Source of the DNA: Gelidibacter algens
GTDB taxonomy: Bacteria; Bacteroidota; Bacteroidia; Flavobacteriales; Flavobacteriaceae
Assembly (NCBI RefSeq): GCF_001678675.1
Contig: NZ_LZRN01000002.1
Location: 62,001-126,000, forward strand
Reading direction: 5' to 3'
Length of the DNA stretch: 64,000 bases
Below, piece by piece: positions 54,849 to 63,985 of the stretch. A program made the position numbers and the translations under genes. Under the pieces are notes generated by a model. It did not search any database. It saw nothing but the letters and a program-made list of their open reading frames with translations, and was not told the DNA's origin. Positions within the stretch are counted from its first letter, which is position 1. Each line of letters opens with the position of its first letter.

Positions 54849-57800
54849 TTAATTCATCATTACTTTTTTAGAAACTGATTGTGTGTCATCTGAGTTTACT
54901 TTTACGATCACTACTTGAGTACCAATATTCAAACCACTAGTTACAAATTCATTAGTGTTTACATTAGCTTTAGAAAAAATCAATCTTCCCGTCAAGTCAT
55001 ATATCTGAATAGTATCGATTGTCAAGTTTTTAGATTTTACTGCAATTTGACTTCCTGTTGGATACACGATAACATCACGGTTTGAGAGTATTGGAACATC
55101 CAGTCCAAGGGTGTTATCAGTGACGTATCGAATTTGAAATCTTGAGTTGAACGTGCCTATTTCTGAAGTAAAAACATAATCAGTTGCTTTTAAGTCATGA
55201 AAAGTGTTTGTCAAACTGTCAAATAAATAGATGTTCTGATCGGCAAAAAGTCCATCAAATTGATCCATGTTGATTGTATATTGTCCTGCAGTTCCAATTT
55301 TTACACCTAATGCAACACTATCTTGATCTGAGAAGGGCAACGCACGACCTTGAATAACGAGGGATTCATCTTTTACAATTGAATAAAGGATTGTATTTCC
55401 AGAAGAAAAGCTGACACCGTCGAAAGCTTGATCTAATCCGTCTGTTGCATTAGTAACATAGCCTATTAGCGTCTCGTTAAAGCTACCAGCATCGTTAGAG
55501 ATATTTAACCACAATCGGTGCTTTTCAATTGCTACTGCTTCCTTTTCAGGTGTAACCATATCGCTCGATCTGAAAAACTGCGTATTTTTACCTTTCTTAA
55601 CTCGGATTGCATTGTCGAACTTAAGGTCTCCACCACTTGCTGTTCCTGTTACAAAAAAGCTCTGTCCTGAAGCTATGTTGCCTGTAGGTGCATTACCGCC
55701 TGACGCGGTCTTTGTGGTTTTAACGCCGCCGACCAAGTTATAGCTTGCATAATCATCAGAGGAGTAATTGTAAGCATGACTACCAGAATTTGTTCCGTTT
55801 GGTGACGTATTATGCGTCCAAAAATAGAATGTCCCAGTAATGGCATTGCTGTTTTCAGCATAGAGGGCGTCAGCGTTAATTGCCGACGGATAAGGGTTTC
55901 CAATCAAGCTATACAGTTCAGCAGCAATATTTTGAGTAATGATGCCATTGTTTGGTGTTCCCACAAACGTAGCCTCATATTTTTTGGCCAATTTGAGATC
56001 ATGGTCTTGAGGAGCCCTAACAATATAGCCTTTACCGGCTTCCATGGCCTGATTTCCATTGCGATGCATAACCCATCCACCTGTTGAATTATAACTGTAA
56101 TATTTGTCTCCCAATGTTTTTGGAGATAATTGGTGTAACGTAAAGCCTGAGCCTACAGGAGCTGACCAATACGTAAAGTCGTATCTTTTTACATGTGCCG
56201 TTGTTCTTCTTACGGTTATGATACCGGTGTTTACGGCGTTGTCATTAATTTGAACAAGGCTACCGTTGTTTTCCACAACCATGTTGGCATTGATTTCAAC
56301 CGTCAGATTTTCATGAATCAATAAGGTTTTATCTTCCGGAATAGTTAAGGTATAACCAGCGGCTACAGTACAGGAACACACCTCTAAGTCTTCAGAAAGC
56401 GTTAAATTAGTTTCAATTCTGAGAGCGCTTCCTTTTACTTCTGCAGCTGATGGAGCTGAAGTTGCATTCAACACATACGGGATGTTAATCAATTCCATTT
56501 TAATTCCTGCGTCTCCATAGTTTTCTTTCAATCTGAGTTCTATTTTAGAGTCTTCGTTCAAAAGATATGTGCCTAGTTCTAAAGAGTTCCTATTATTATA
56601 CCAGGTATCCACTTTCCATATCTCAACGTCATCTATAAAAAGGATTGCCTTATCATCCCATTCTGACATGATGATCTTGTATCTACCACAAGGAAAGCCT
56701 TTACGTTTGTGTGCAATCGTAAAATTATCATTTGAAACTGGGGCGCCTTGCCAACCTTCAGAAGACGATGGCGATAGTTGTTGATCCCATCCATTATTTT
56801 TTATATCCTTAGTGTTCACACCCAGCGTAGATTGGTTATAAAAACCTCTGTAATTTTCAATAGGAACTAAAATTTCGTTACCAGTATTATTGTTATTGAA
56901 ACCATACACATTCCAAGTGTTATCGCCATAAACCAGAGTGTTACCTTCTACCTTGCGATAAGAAAATGAAACCCTAGCATCACCATACTGTTCAAAATAC
57001 TCTAAAACCACATCTTTTTCGCCACTTAAATTTATCAACTTAGATGTTACTTCATAAGAGTGTGTTGTCCAGTTATCAATTACCCAATTATTACCGCCAT
57101 CCAAGCTCAAACGATAGCCATCATCACCACCAACTATAAAATTGTAATCTCCTGGGCCAAAGGTCATTTTCTTTTTATAGCGCACCATGAATTGATTTAT
57201 TGGAGGTGTCACACAAGGTATGTTTCTGGTTCCGGCTTTGCCATCCACAGCACCGGAACTTAAATTTCTATCAAAAATCATATCCTCTTTTACGGTTCCA
57301 ATATAGGTGGCAGTTTCAAAATTATTATTATTGCCAGTATAGGTATATACATACCCATTCCACAGCTCATCTCCAAATGCATTGTCATTGGTAGGAGGCG
57401 CACATGGCTTTACTACTGTGCCGCGTAATTTTAGAGAGTTTGCTTTAATTCGCCATCCTGCAAAGTTGTAATTGTTAGCTTTATTCGCATAAAATCTTAT
57501 TAGTAATGTTTCGTTGTCCTTTAAGCTTACGGTCAAAGGAATTTCTTTAGCTGGATTTGACGAAATTGATTCATCAATAAGAAGGGTTGAACTACCAAAA
57601 AAATCGTAATCTGATGGTATTTCTGTGGTTACAACTTTATAACGAATGGAATAATCAGTTGGACCAGCCGATTTTCCAGAAAGAAGTTGCTCTTGATCGA
57701 AAACCAATTGAGAAACATCTATAGATTGCCCTGCCTTAGGTTTGATTTTTATATCGAAAAAGCGGAAGTGTTGATAATCACTTCCATCAAAATTAGCCAA

Positions 57801-58787
57801 GGTCATTCCCAAACTGCTGTAGAGCGATGTGGCGCCGTTATTTGATAATGCACTGGCGGTGACTGAGGAAATTTGATAAGAAACATCATTATCTTTAATT
57901 AAGTTCCATGCCGCAATAATCGGATTTGAAATTTTTACAGTAACTGTCGCGGTTGATGTGCTACTATTTCCTGTTATTGTATAATTGAAAGTTGTTGTTC
58001 CAATGGCATTTGTTGTTGGAACAAATTGTAATGTATTGTTAGCATTAATGGTCACAGTTCCTAGTCCATTACTTGGCGTTGTTACAGTAGTAATACGGTT
58101 GATAGTCCCAGATGGGCCTGCGAAGTCATTGGCAAAGACATCTATTGAAGTGGAGGTATTTAAATCAACATTTTTGATATCATTTACAGCTAATATAGTA
58201 TTGCTAAGTACAGTTCCTTTAAACGCTGTGCCTGTGTTTGTTGCGTTATCATATTTTATGTGAAAGTTGTTATTTGTGTTATAAACATACACTCTTACAT
58301 ATAGTATTTCATTCGAAAGTACAACCGTATCAATGGGAAAATTATTAGTATAATTTACGTAAGAAGTTGAAGAAACAGTTTCAGTTCTTAATGTTACAAC
58401 TCCGGAAGAGAAATTCGCCACTTTAGAATATTCAATTTTAAATTCTGTTGGAATTCCTTGAGTTCTGGCTGTAAAATTAAATTGATTTACTTGAAGTCTG
58501 AAACCTGCTTTTGGAGCTATTTTAAATTGGATATACTTTTTAGAATCTGGTCCTCGTGAAGATTTTTGTGGAGTGGGCCATTTTGATGATTCAAAAAATG
58601 TGTCGGCCGTTCCGTAATTATATGTCTCCATTTTTATACCTGAAACAGAAATTGCCGTATTTGCAGGGTTTACATATTCGTTTGTGATAGATGGAGCGTA
58701 ACTTTCTGAAGACCATTTGGCTAGATCATCTTGTGAAAAAATAAAAAGCGGTAATAAACATGCGAAAAGTAAGGTAAAATTTTTCAT
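54849..58787 (-). CDS. T9SS-secreted surface protein with PA14-like and cadherin-like domains
   Basis: A 1312-residue protein with signal peptide (MKNFTLLFACLLPLFIFSQ). In order: an N-terminal jelly-roll-like region (to about 190), an Ig/cadherin-like repeat (VNDIKNVDLNTSTSIDVFANDF to ATVTVKI, about 200-290), a second jelly-roll region, a PA14-like domain (NGYVYTYTGNNNNF ... FIVGGDDGYRLSLDGG, about 480-620), a second PA14-like stretch (WNVYGFNNNNT ... ILFIDDVEIWKVD, to about 780) and a long T-x-rich region. The C-terminal about 75 residues are a type A T9SS sorting domain (VIVYPTGSQIAVKSKN ... IQIYDLTGRLIF). PA14 suggests carbohydrate binding; it is likely an adhesin. Start ATG 58787, not the upstream 58844. 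Confidence 0.87.
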   Translation of the reverse strand: MKNFTLLFACLLPLFIFSQDDLAKWSSESYAPSITNEYVNPANTAISVSGIKMETYNYGTADTFFESSKWPTPQKSSRGPDSKKYIQFKIAPKAGFRLQVNQFNFTARTQGIPTEFKIEYSKVANFSSGVVTLRTETVSSTSYVNYTNNFPIDTVVLSNEILYVRVYVYNTNNNFHIKYDNATNTGTAFKGTVLSNTILAVNDIKNVDLNTSTSIDVFANDFAGPSGTINRITTVTTPSNGLGTVTINANNTLQFVPTTNAIGTTTFNYTITGNSSTSTATVTVKISNPIIAAWNLIKDNDVSYQISSVTASALSNNGATSLYSSLGMTLANFDGSDYQHFRFFDIKIKPKAGQSIDVSQLVFDQEQLLSGKSAGPTDYSIRYKVVTTEIPSDYDFFGSSTLLIDESISSNPAKEIPLTVSLKDNETLLIRFYANKANNYNFAGWRIKANSLKLRGTVVKPCAPPTNDNAFGDELWNGYVYTYTGNNNNFETATYIGTVKEDMIFDRNLSSGAVDGKAGTRNIPCVTPPINQFMVRYKKKMTFGPGDYNFIVGGDDGYRLSLDGGNNWVIDNWTTHSYEVTSKLINLSGEKDVVLEYFEQYGDARVSFSYRKVEGNTLVYGDNTWNVYGFNNNNTGNEILVPIENYRGFYNQSTLGVNTKDIKNNGWDQQLSPSSSEGWQGAPVSNDNFTIAHKRKGFPCGRYKIIMSEWDDKAILFIDDVEIWKVDTWYNNRNSLELGTYLLNEDSKIELRLKENYGDAGIKMELINIPYVLNATSAPSAAEVKGSALRIETNLTLSEDLEVCSCTVAAGYTLTIPEDKTLLIHENLTVEINANMVVENNGSLVQINDNAVNTGIITVRRTTAHVKRYDFTYWSAPVGSGFTLHQLSPKTLGDKYYSYNSTGGWVMHRNGNQAMEAGKGYIVRAPQDHDLKLAKKYEATFVGTPNNGIITQNIAAELYSLIGNPYPSAINADALYAENSNAITGTFYFWTHNTSPNGTNSGSHAYNYSSDDYASYNLVGGVKTTKTASGGNAPTGNIASGQSFFVTGTASGGDLKFDNAIRVKKGKNTQFFRSSDMVTPEKEAVAIEKHRLWLNISNDAGSFNETLIGYVTNATDGLDQAFDGVSFSSGNTILYSIVKDESLVIQGRALPFSDQDSVALGVKIGTAGQYTINMDQFDGLFADQNIYLFDSLTNTFHDLKATDYVFTSEIGTFNSRFQIRYVTDNTLGLDVPILSNRDVIVYPTGSQIAVKSKNLTIDTIQIYDLTGRLIFSKANVNTNEFVTSGLNIGTQVVIVKVNSDDTQSVSKKVMMN

Positions 58788-58844
58788 TAGTTGTGTAGGT
58801 GGTTGGTTTGGTTGTGCAAATGTATAATGAGATAGGATAAGCAA

Positions 58845-59349
58845 TAGCCTTTGAGATGGAGTATTTTCTCACTTTTCGATGAGGTGAGAATATTAATCGC
58901 CAAATTGCTTCTCCAAACAAAAGTGTAGTGGTTGAAGTACAAAAAAACATAAAAGATAAACTAGTTAAATTGTAAAGTATGAGGAATAGGCATCTGTTTG
59001 ATACTCTTAATTGTGTCCATTAGTTACAGTAAGAATATGGAAAAATTATTTTGAAACTATGGAGGTTGCATTTTGAAATCATCATTCAAAAGGCAAGAAA
59101 AGTGGTTTCTCTGGTAAAAGAGTGCGCACCTGATTGCACACCTTTTAGTTGTTTGACTTATTACTAGGTTCTTTCGTGGTCACGCTTTAGGGCTTAACCA
59201 CCTTCCTATGAATATGGAGACAGGATTAACTTCATTGATCCTGAGTTTAGAGTCGTTGCTCATTAAAATACTAAAACCACGAAAAGCGGTTTTAGGGCTT
59301 TTCTCATTTGACCACTATTGCTCAACTGCGTTGGCAATGCTGCCAAATG
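58845..59349. other. Intergenic region with hairpins, no gene seen
   Basis: No open frame of note. Two hairpins are visible: GTGCGCA-CCTGAT-TGCACAC near 59123-59142 followed by TTTT, and CTAAAACCAC-GAAAA-GCGGTTTTAG at 59271-59295 followed by a T-rich stretch. Confidence 0.5.
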
Positions 59350-59382
59350 AAAAAAGACCTAAAAAATCTTTGATTTTTTAGG
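59350..59382 (-). terminator. Terminator of tRNA-Pro
   Basis: A perfect 11-bp stem (CCTAAAAAATC / GATTTTTTAGG) with a 3-base loop lies 8 bp after the CCA end of the tRNA and is followed on the minus strand by TCTTTTTT. Confidence 0.85.
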
Positions 59383-59389
59383 CTTTTAA

Positions 59390-59467
59390 TGGTCGGGGTG
59401 GCAGGATTCGAACCTGCGACCTCCGCGTCCCAAACGCGGCGCGATAACCGGGCTACGCTACACCCCG
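59390..59467 (-). tRNA. tRNA-Pro (anticodon TGG)
   Basis: The acceptor stem CGGGGTG / CACCCCG closes the molecule, with discriminator A and an encoded CCA (59392-59390). The anticodon arm is CCGCG-TTTGGGA-CGCGG, giving anticodon TGG, and the T arm is GCAGG-TTCGAAT-CCTGC. A separate terminator follows. Confidence 0.96.
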
Positions 59468-59574
59468 AAGTGGTTATCTGTTGTCGACTCCTTGAAATCG
59501 AGGTGCAAATATATAGCTTTTCTTTAAATTGTAACAATTATTATTTCTAAATTTATGGATTAATCTCTAATCGT

Positions 59575-60681
59575 ATGAAAATCAAAAAATATGCTGTTTT
59601 AGTATTCGCATTTGTCGGATTCATTTCTTGTGCGCAAGATAAAAATCCAGTAAATACCAATCACGACTTTGAACTTGTTGTTCCAGATTTATCTATTCCT
59701 TGGGGTTTTGTATTCTTACCCGATAACTCTATGTTGATCAATGAAAAAGAAGGGAAAATCATCCATTTTAAGGAAGGTAAAAAAACCATGGTCGAAGGCG
59801 TTCCGGAAGTCTATAACAGGGGCCAAGGCGGCTTGTTGGACATTGCTCTACATCCCAATTACAAAGAAAATGGGTGGATTTATATCACCTATGCGTCTTC
59901 TGAGGGAGAAGAAGAGGGTGGTCACACGGCATTGATGCGCGCCAAACTTCAAAATAATACACTTGTAAATAAGGAATTACTATATAAAGCTACCCCAAAC
60001 ACCACAAAAGGTCAGCATTTTGGTTCACGTATCGTTTTTGATAATGAAGGCTATCTTTATTTTACCATAGGTGATCGTGGCGAGCGCGATGTAAATCCAC
60101 AAGATATTACCAGAGATGGAGGTAAGGTCTATCGGTTAAATGACGATGGATCCATCCCAAATGATAATCCGTTTGTCAATGATGCGAATGCTAAAAAAGC
60201 AATATATTCCTATGGCCATCGCAATCCGCAAGGAATGGTTTTGCACCCAGAAACAGGAGCAGTTTGGACACATGAACATGGACCTCGAGGTGGCGATGAA
60301 ATTAATATTGTTAAGAAAGGCGCCAATTATGGTTGGCCAGTTATAAGTTATGGTATCAATTATGTGGGCACCAAGTTCACAGATATAACCGCGCAAGAAG
60401 GTATGGAGCAACCACTTCATTATTGGGATCCTTCAATTGCACCAAGCGGAATGGCTTTTATTACTAGCGATATTTATCCGGGCTGGAAAGGTGATTTATT
60501 GGTAGGCTCGCTAAAATTCCAATATGTGGATAAGGTAGTTTTAAAAGATGGACAAGTAGTAAAGGAAGAACGACTTTTAGATGGCCTGGGCCGTGTCAGA
60601 ACAATAAACCAAGGACCCGATGGATATATTTATGTAGGCATTGAAAATAAGGGAATTGTTAAGCTTTTACCTAAAAAATAG
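59575..60681 (+). CDS. PQQ-dependent sugar dehydrogenase-like lipoprotein (YliI/Asd type)
   Basis: A 368-residue six-bladed beta-propeller of the soluble glucose/aldose dehydrogenase (GDH-B) family, exported as a lipoprotein (MKIKKYAVLVFAFVGFISCAQ). Family blades are obvious: IPWGFVFLPDNSMLINEKEGKI, GGLLDIALHPNYKENGW, HFGSRIVFDNEGYLYFTIGDRG near residue 145, HRNPQGMVLHPETGAVWTHEHGPRGGDEINI near 212 and PSGMAFITSDIYPGW near 290. It oxidises aldose sugars with PQQ as cofactor, with electrons leaving via a cytochrome c. The next gene, 2 bp away, is a small cytochrome c lipoprotein, a fitting acceptor. No PQQ synthesis genes are present, so PQQ would be scavenged or made elsewhere. Confidence 0.92.
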   Translation: MKIKKYAVLVFAFVGFISCAQDKNPVNTNHDFELVVPDLSIPWGFVFLPDNSMLINEKEGKIIHFKEGKKTMVEGVPEVYNRGQGGLLDIALHPNYKENGWIYITYASSEGEEEGGHTALMRAKLQNNTLVNKELLYKATPNTTKGQHFGSRIVFDNEGYLYFTIGDRGERDVNPQDITRDGGKVYRLNDDGSIPNDNPFVNDANAKKAIYSYGHRNPQGMVLHPETGAVWTHEHGPRGGDEINIVKKGANYGWPVISYGINYVGTKFTDITAQEGMEQPLHYWDPSIAPSGMAFITSDIYPGWKGDLLVGSLKFQYVDKVVLKDGQVVKEERLLDGLGRVRTINQGPDGYIYVGIENKGIVKLLPKK

Positions 60682-60683
60682 TA

Positions 60684-61088
60684 ATGAAAATGATAGCTAT
60701 AATTATATTTTTAAGTGTCTTATTCTCTTGTGATTCCACCCCAAAACAAACACCAGAATTAAAAGAAAGTATGGTGCGTGGTGCGGTGATTTATGAAGAC
60801 TTTTGCATGAACTGCCACATGCCAAATGGCGAGGGGGCGCCCGGTACTTTTCCTCCTCTGGCAGGTGCCGATTATTTGTTGAACAAACGTAAAGAAAGCA
60901 TTCATGCGGTTAAGTACGGACTATCTGGCGAAATTGTCGTCAATGGCACGACGTATTATGGTGCCATGGCGGCTTTGGGACTTTCTGATGATGAAGTGGC
61001 TGACGTCATGAACTATATTTTAAATTCATGGGGAAATGAGGATGGCAAAATTGTAACGCCTGTTGAAGTTTCTAAAATTGAGCCCTAG
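60684..61088 (+). CDS. Small cytochrome c lipoprotein
   Basis: A 134-residue class I cytochrome c. The lipoprotein signal (MKMIAIIIFLSVLFSC) is followed by one heme-binding CMNCH at about residues 43-47 (EDFCMNCHMPNGEGAPG), PPLAGADYL, and a likely Met ligand in YYGAMAALGLSDDEVADVMNYI. It starts 2 bp after the sugar dehydrogenase stop, so it is co-expressed and probably carries electrons from that enzyme to the respiratory chain. Confidence 0.9.
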   Translation: MKMIAIIIFLSVLFSCDSTPKQTPELKESMVRGAVIYEDFCMNCHMPNGEGAPGTFPPLAGADYLLNKRKESIHAVKYGLSGEIVVNGTTYYGAMAALGLSDDEVADVMNYILNSWGNEDGKIVTPVEVSKIEP

Positions 61089-61137
61089 TAGTTCTTAATA
61101 TTTGGTTAAATTTGCCCTGAAATCTAAACATTAAAAG

Positions 61138-61746
61138 ATGCTGATTATAGGAATTGCTGGGGGCACAGGATGCGGTAAAACAACCGTTGTCAATCAAATT
61201 TTAAATGAATTGCCTGAAGGTGAGGTAGGTGTTATTTCACAAGATTCCTATTATAAAGACACCACACATTTAAATTTTGACGAACGTCTAAAAATTAATT
61301 TTGACCATCCGCGATCTATTGATTTTGAATTGTTGGAAAGCCATTTGAAAGATTTGCGCCAAGGTAAAGACATTCACCAACCCGTATATTCTTTCATAAA
61401 GCACAATAGAACGGGAGATACAATCCTGACGCATCCAAGGAAAGTGATGATTGTTGAGGGGATTTTGATTTTGACAAATCCAGAATTGCGAGACATGTTT
61501 GATATCAAAATTTTTGTGCATGCTGATAGTGATGAACGCTTGATCAGACGTTTAAAGCGCGATATTTCAGAACGTGGTCGGGATTTGGATGAAGTTTTAG
61601 CGCGCTACCAAAATACACTCAAACCAATGCATCAGCAATTTATTGAACCGATGAAAGAGTATGCTGACATCATCATCCCAAACAATAAGTACAACACCGT
61701 AGCAGTAGATATTGTAAAGACTATCATTAACCAACGCCTAGTATAA
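61138..61746 (+). CDS. udk: Uridine kinase
   Basis: A 202-residue uridine/cytidine kinase of the pyrimidine salvage pathway (ATP or GTP + uridine to UMP), cytosolic. The P-loop GIAGGTGCGKTTVVNQ lies at residues 5-20; SQDSYYKDTTHLNFDERLKINFDHP (substrate loop) near 34, EGILIL near 105 and RLIRRLKRDISERGRD near 134. Length is normal. It is followed after 1 bp by the ftsB-like gene, then mutA, an arrangement typical of the family Flavobacteriaceae. Confidence 0.95.
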   Translation: MLIIGIAGGTGCGKTTVVNQILNELPEGEVGVISQDSYYKDTTHLNFDERLKINFDHPRSIDFELLESHLKDLRQGKDIHQPVYSFIKHNRTGDTILTHPRKVMIVEGILILTNPELRDMFDIKIFVHADSDERLIRRLKRDISERGRDLDEVLARYQNTLKPMHQQFIEPMKEYADIIIPNNKYNTVAVDIVKTIINQRLV

Positions 61747-61747
61747 C

Positions 61748-62071
61748 TTGAAAATCAATCGCAAATATATTAAACCACTTAAAAACATGTATGTGCTCAT
61801 ATGTGTTGTGTTTGCAGTGTGGATGCTGTTTTTTGATGCCAATTCGTATTTGATCCACCGTGAATTGAATTCAGAAATGAACGATTTGGAAGATGAGCGG
61901 GATTATTATAAAAAAGAGATCGTAAAAGACAAGAAAGCCATAAAAGGTTTGAGTACCGAAGAAGGTCTTGAACGACTGGCTCGAGAAAAATATTATATGA
62001 AGAGAGACAATGAAGAAATTTATATTATCGAATATGAGGATAGTATAGAAAATCAAGATGACCATGACTAA
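61748..62071 (+). CDS. Septum formation initiator FtsB/DivIC-like protein
   Basis: A 107-residue bitopic cell-division protein. A short cytosolic start, one transmembrane helix (about 13-28, MYVLICVVFAVWMLFF) and an extracytoplasmic coiled coil (HRELNSEMNDLEDERDYYKKEIVKDKKAI, residues about 38-66) ending in the conserved EEGLERLAREKYYMKRDNEEIYIIEY. It helps assemble the FtsQBL-type complex of the divisome. The start is TTG 61748, right after the udk stop. Its end overlaps the mutA start by 14 bp. Confidence 0.9.
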   Translation: MKINRKYIKPLKNMYVLICVVFAVWMLFFDANSYLIHRELNSEMNDLEDERDYYKKEIVKDKKAIKGLSTEEGLERLAREKYYMKRDNEEIYIIEYEDSIENQDDHD

Positions 62072-63434
62072 AACGCTATTTGAAGAGTTTCCTGAAGCAT
62101 CATCCAAACAATGGAAACAGCTTATCCAATATGATTTAAAAGGCGCTGACTATAATGAGTCGCTCATTTGGAAAACTGATGAGGGCATTCACGTAAAGCC
62201 TTTTTATCATGCAGATGAGTTTGAAAAACTTCCAGATGTTTCCGGCACGAAAGCCACAGAATGGGAGATTTGCCAAACAATTTTTGTAGCAAATACTGAA
62301 AAATCAAATCTGAAAGCGGTCAATGCCCTTGAACGCGGTGCTGAAAGCATCAAATTTATTCTGCCTTCTGAAGATGTCGTAATCAAAGACCTCTTGGTCA
62401 ATATCAATTTAGCAAAGGTCACAGTTTTTTTTGAATGTCAATTCTTGTCTGCCAGGTTTGTAAAACAATTCCTTTTTATCCCAAGCAAGGAAAACATCCA
62501 TATTCAAACCGATATTATAGGAAATCTTGCTAAAACAGGTAATTGGTTCACAAATTTAAAAGCGGACCATTCCGAATTTGAAACCATTGTAAACAATACT
62601 AATACGTGTACTGTCAATCTTGGTCTTTACCAAAATGCTGGTGCCAACATGGTACAACAACTGGCTTACGCTTTGGCACATGTCAATGAATATTTAAATC
62701 ATTTTGACGCTGTGCTTTCAGAAGAAGACAAACAATCTTTTAAAGTAATTTTCAACGTCTCGGTAGGAACCAACTATTTCTTTGAAATTGCAAAACTCCG
62801 GGCGCTAAGAGACTTATGGCGCTCTTTGGCAGAGGCGTATGGCTACCATCCAGAGTGCTCAATTTTTGTAAAACCAACAAAACGCAACAAAACACTTTTC
62901 GATTACAATACCAATATGTTGCGTACTACTACGGAATGTATGAGCGCCGTTCTTGGAGGTGCAAATACCATCTCTAATGTGCCTTATGACGCCATTTATC
63001 ACAAAGACAATGAATTTGGAGAACGCATTGCCAGAAACCAACTATTAGTTTTAAAGCATGAAAGTTATTTTGATAAGGTAAATAACCCAGCAGATGGTGC
63101 TTATTATATTGAAAGTCTAACCGATCAATTAGCAGAAAAGGCTTTGGAGTTGTTCAAGAACATAGAGTCTTCCGGTGGATTTTTACACCAACTTAAAGAA
63201 GGAGTTATTCAAAAGAAGATTAAGGAAAGTGCCGCACAAGAGCAAGAAAAGTTTGATAAAGGCGAATTGATTCTATTAGGCACCAATAAACATCCCAATG
63301 CTGATGACAAAATGAAGCATGAACTGGAGTTGTATCCTTTCGTCAAGAAAAATCCAATTAAAACCTTAATAGAGCCTATTATTGAAAAACGTTTGGCGGA
63401 GACTGTTGAACAAAAACGATTGGAAAAAGAATAA
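62058..63434 (+). CDS. mutA: Methylmalonyl-CoA mutase small subunit
   Basis: A 458-residue methylmalonyl-CoA mutase beta (small) subunit, the structural partner of the B12-binding catalytic subunit, which interconverts methylmalonyl-CoA and succinyl-CoA in propionate and odd-chain/branched amino-acid metabolism. Seen: ASSKQWKQLIQYDLKGADYNESLIWKT near the start, NMVQQLAYALAHVNEYL near 205, SVGTNYFFEIAKLRALRDLW near 235, LRTTTECMSAVLGGANTISNVPYD near 290. There is no B12 domain, as expected. The start overlaps the ftsB-like stop (ATG 62058 or 62064). The large subunit seems to start at 63986, after the toxin-antitoxin pair. Confidence 0.93.
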   Translation: MTMTKTLFEEFPEASSKQWKQLIQYDLKGADYNESLIWKTDEGIHVKPFYHADEFEKLPDVSGTKATEWEICQTIFVANTEKSNLKAVNALERGAESIKFILPSEDVVIKDLLVNINLAKVTVFFECQFLSARFVKQFLFIPSKENIHIQTDIIGNLAKTGNWFTNLKADHSEFETIVNNTNTCTVNLGLYQNAGANMVQQLAYALAHVNEYLNHFDAVLSEEDKQSFKVIFNVSVGTNYFFEIAKLRALRDLWRSLAEAYGYHPECSIFVKPTKRNKTLFDYNTNMLRTTTECMSAVLGGANTISNVPYDAIYHKDNEFGERIARNQLLVLKHESYFDKVNNPADGAYYIESLTDQLAEKALELFKNIESSGGFLHQLKEGVIQKKIKESAAQEQEKFDKGELILLGTNKHPNADDKMKHELELYPFVKKNPIKTLIEPIIEKRLAETVEQKRLEKE

Positions 63435-63450
63435 ATTAAATAAGTGTCTT

Positions 63451-63696
63451 ATGGAAGCAATAAGAAAAATTGTAAGCGTAAAGAATCGTACGATTACTAT
63501 CGTGCTTCCGGATGATTTTGATGCGAATCAGGTAGAAGTTATTATTTTTCCTTCCGAGAAGTCTGATAATTCGGAATATAATGTCCCCCAATGGCAGATT
63601 GATCGCGTAAGGGACCGGACAGAGAACTATTTAAATAATCCGGAGGATGTCACGGATATCGATGATTTTTTGAAAGAAATAGAAGGTGAATTATAA
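63451..63696 (+). CDS. Putative antitoxin of a type II ParE/RelE module
   Basis: An 81-residue protein (MEAIRKIVSVKNRTITIVLPDDFDANQVEVIIFP) with a short beta-rich N-terminus like DUF2281/AbrB-type antitoxins and an acidic helical C-terminus (VRDRTENYLNNPEDVTDIDDFLKEIE). No exact family is claimed. It sits 16 bp after mutA and its last 11 bases overlap the toxin start, the usual order of antitoxin first and toxin second. ATG 63451 is chosen over the upstream frame, which runs into mutA. Confidence 0.7.
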   Translation: MEAIRKIVSVKNRTITIVLPDDFDANQVEVIIFPSEKSDNSEYNVPQWQIDRVRDRTENYLNNPEDVTDIDDFLKEIEGEL

Positions 63697-63975
63697 AACA
63701 GTAATTCTTCCTGAAGCTAAAATTGAATTTAAGGAAGCAATCGCTTATTATAAGAATATAAATCCCAAGCTTTCTGGTAGATTTTATGGATCAGTTACAG
63801 AAAGTCTCAAGAGTATTAAAAGTGAACCTTTACGTTGTCAATTGAGATATGATAATGTGAGAATAAAGATGCTTAAAACATTTCCCTATCTTATTCATTA
63901 TTCTGTTATGAATCTAAAATTGTGATTAAATTGATATGTCATTCATCAAAAGATAGTGACCTTAATATCTTTTAA
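63686..63975 (+). pseudogene. RelE/ParE-family toxin, frameshifted near the C-terminus
   Basis: GTG 63686 opens MNYKTVILPEAKIEFKEAIAYYKNINPKLSGRFYGSVTESLKSI, a ParE/RelE-type toxin (gyrase or mRNA target). The frame stops at 63925 (YSVMNLKL), but adding one base near 63908 gives HYSVNESKIVIKLICHSSKDSDLNIF and the normal length of about 96 residues. The C-terminal strand is needed for activity in many relatives, so as written the toxin is probably inactive. It may be an artefact like the other homopolymer shifts, though this one lies outside a long homopolymer. Confidence 0.7.
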
Positions 63976-63985
63976 AGAAAAAATA

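Noticed and set aside
59322-59537. 71-codon minus-strand frame over tRNA-Pro
   Set aside because: It translates the tRNA and its terminator.
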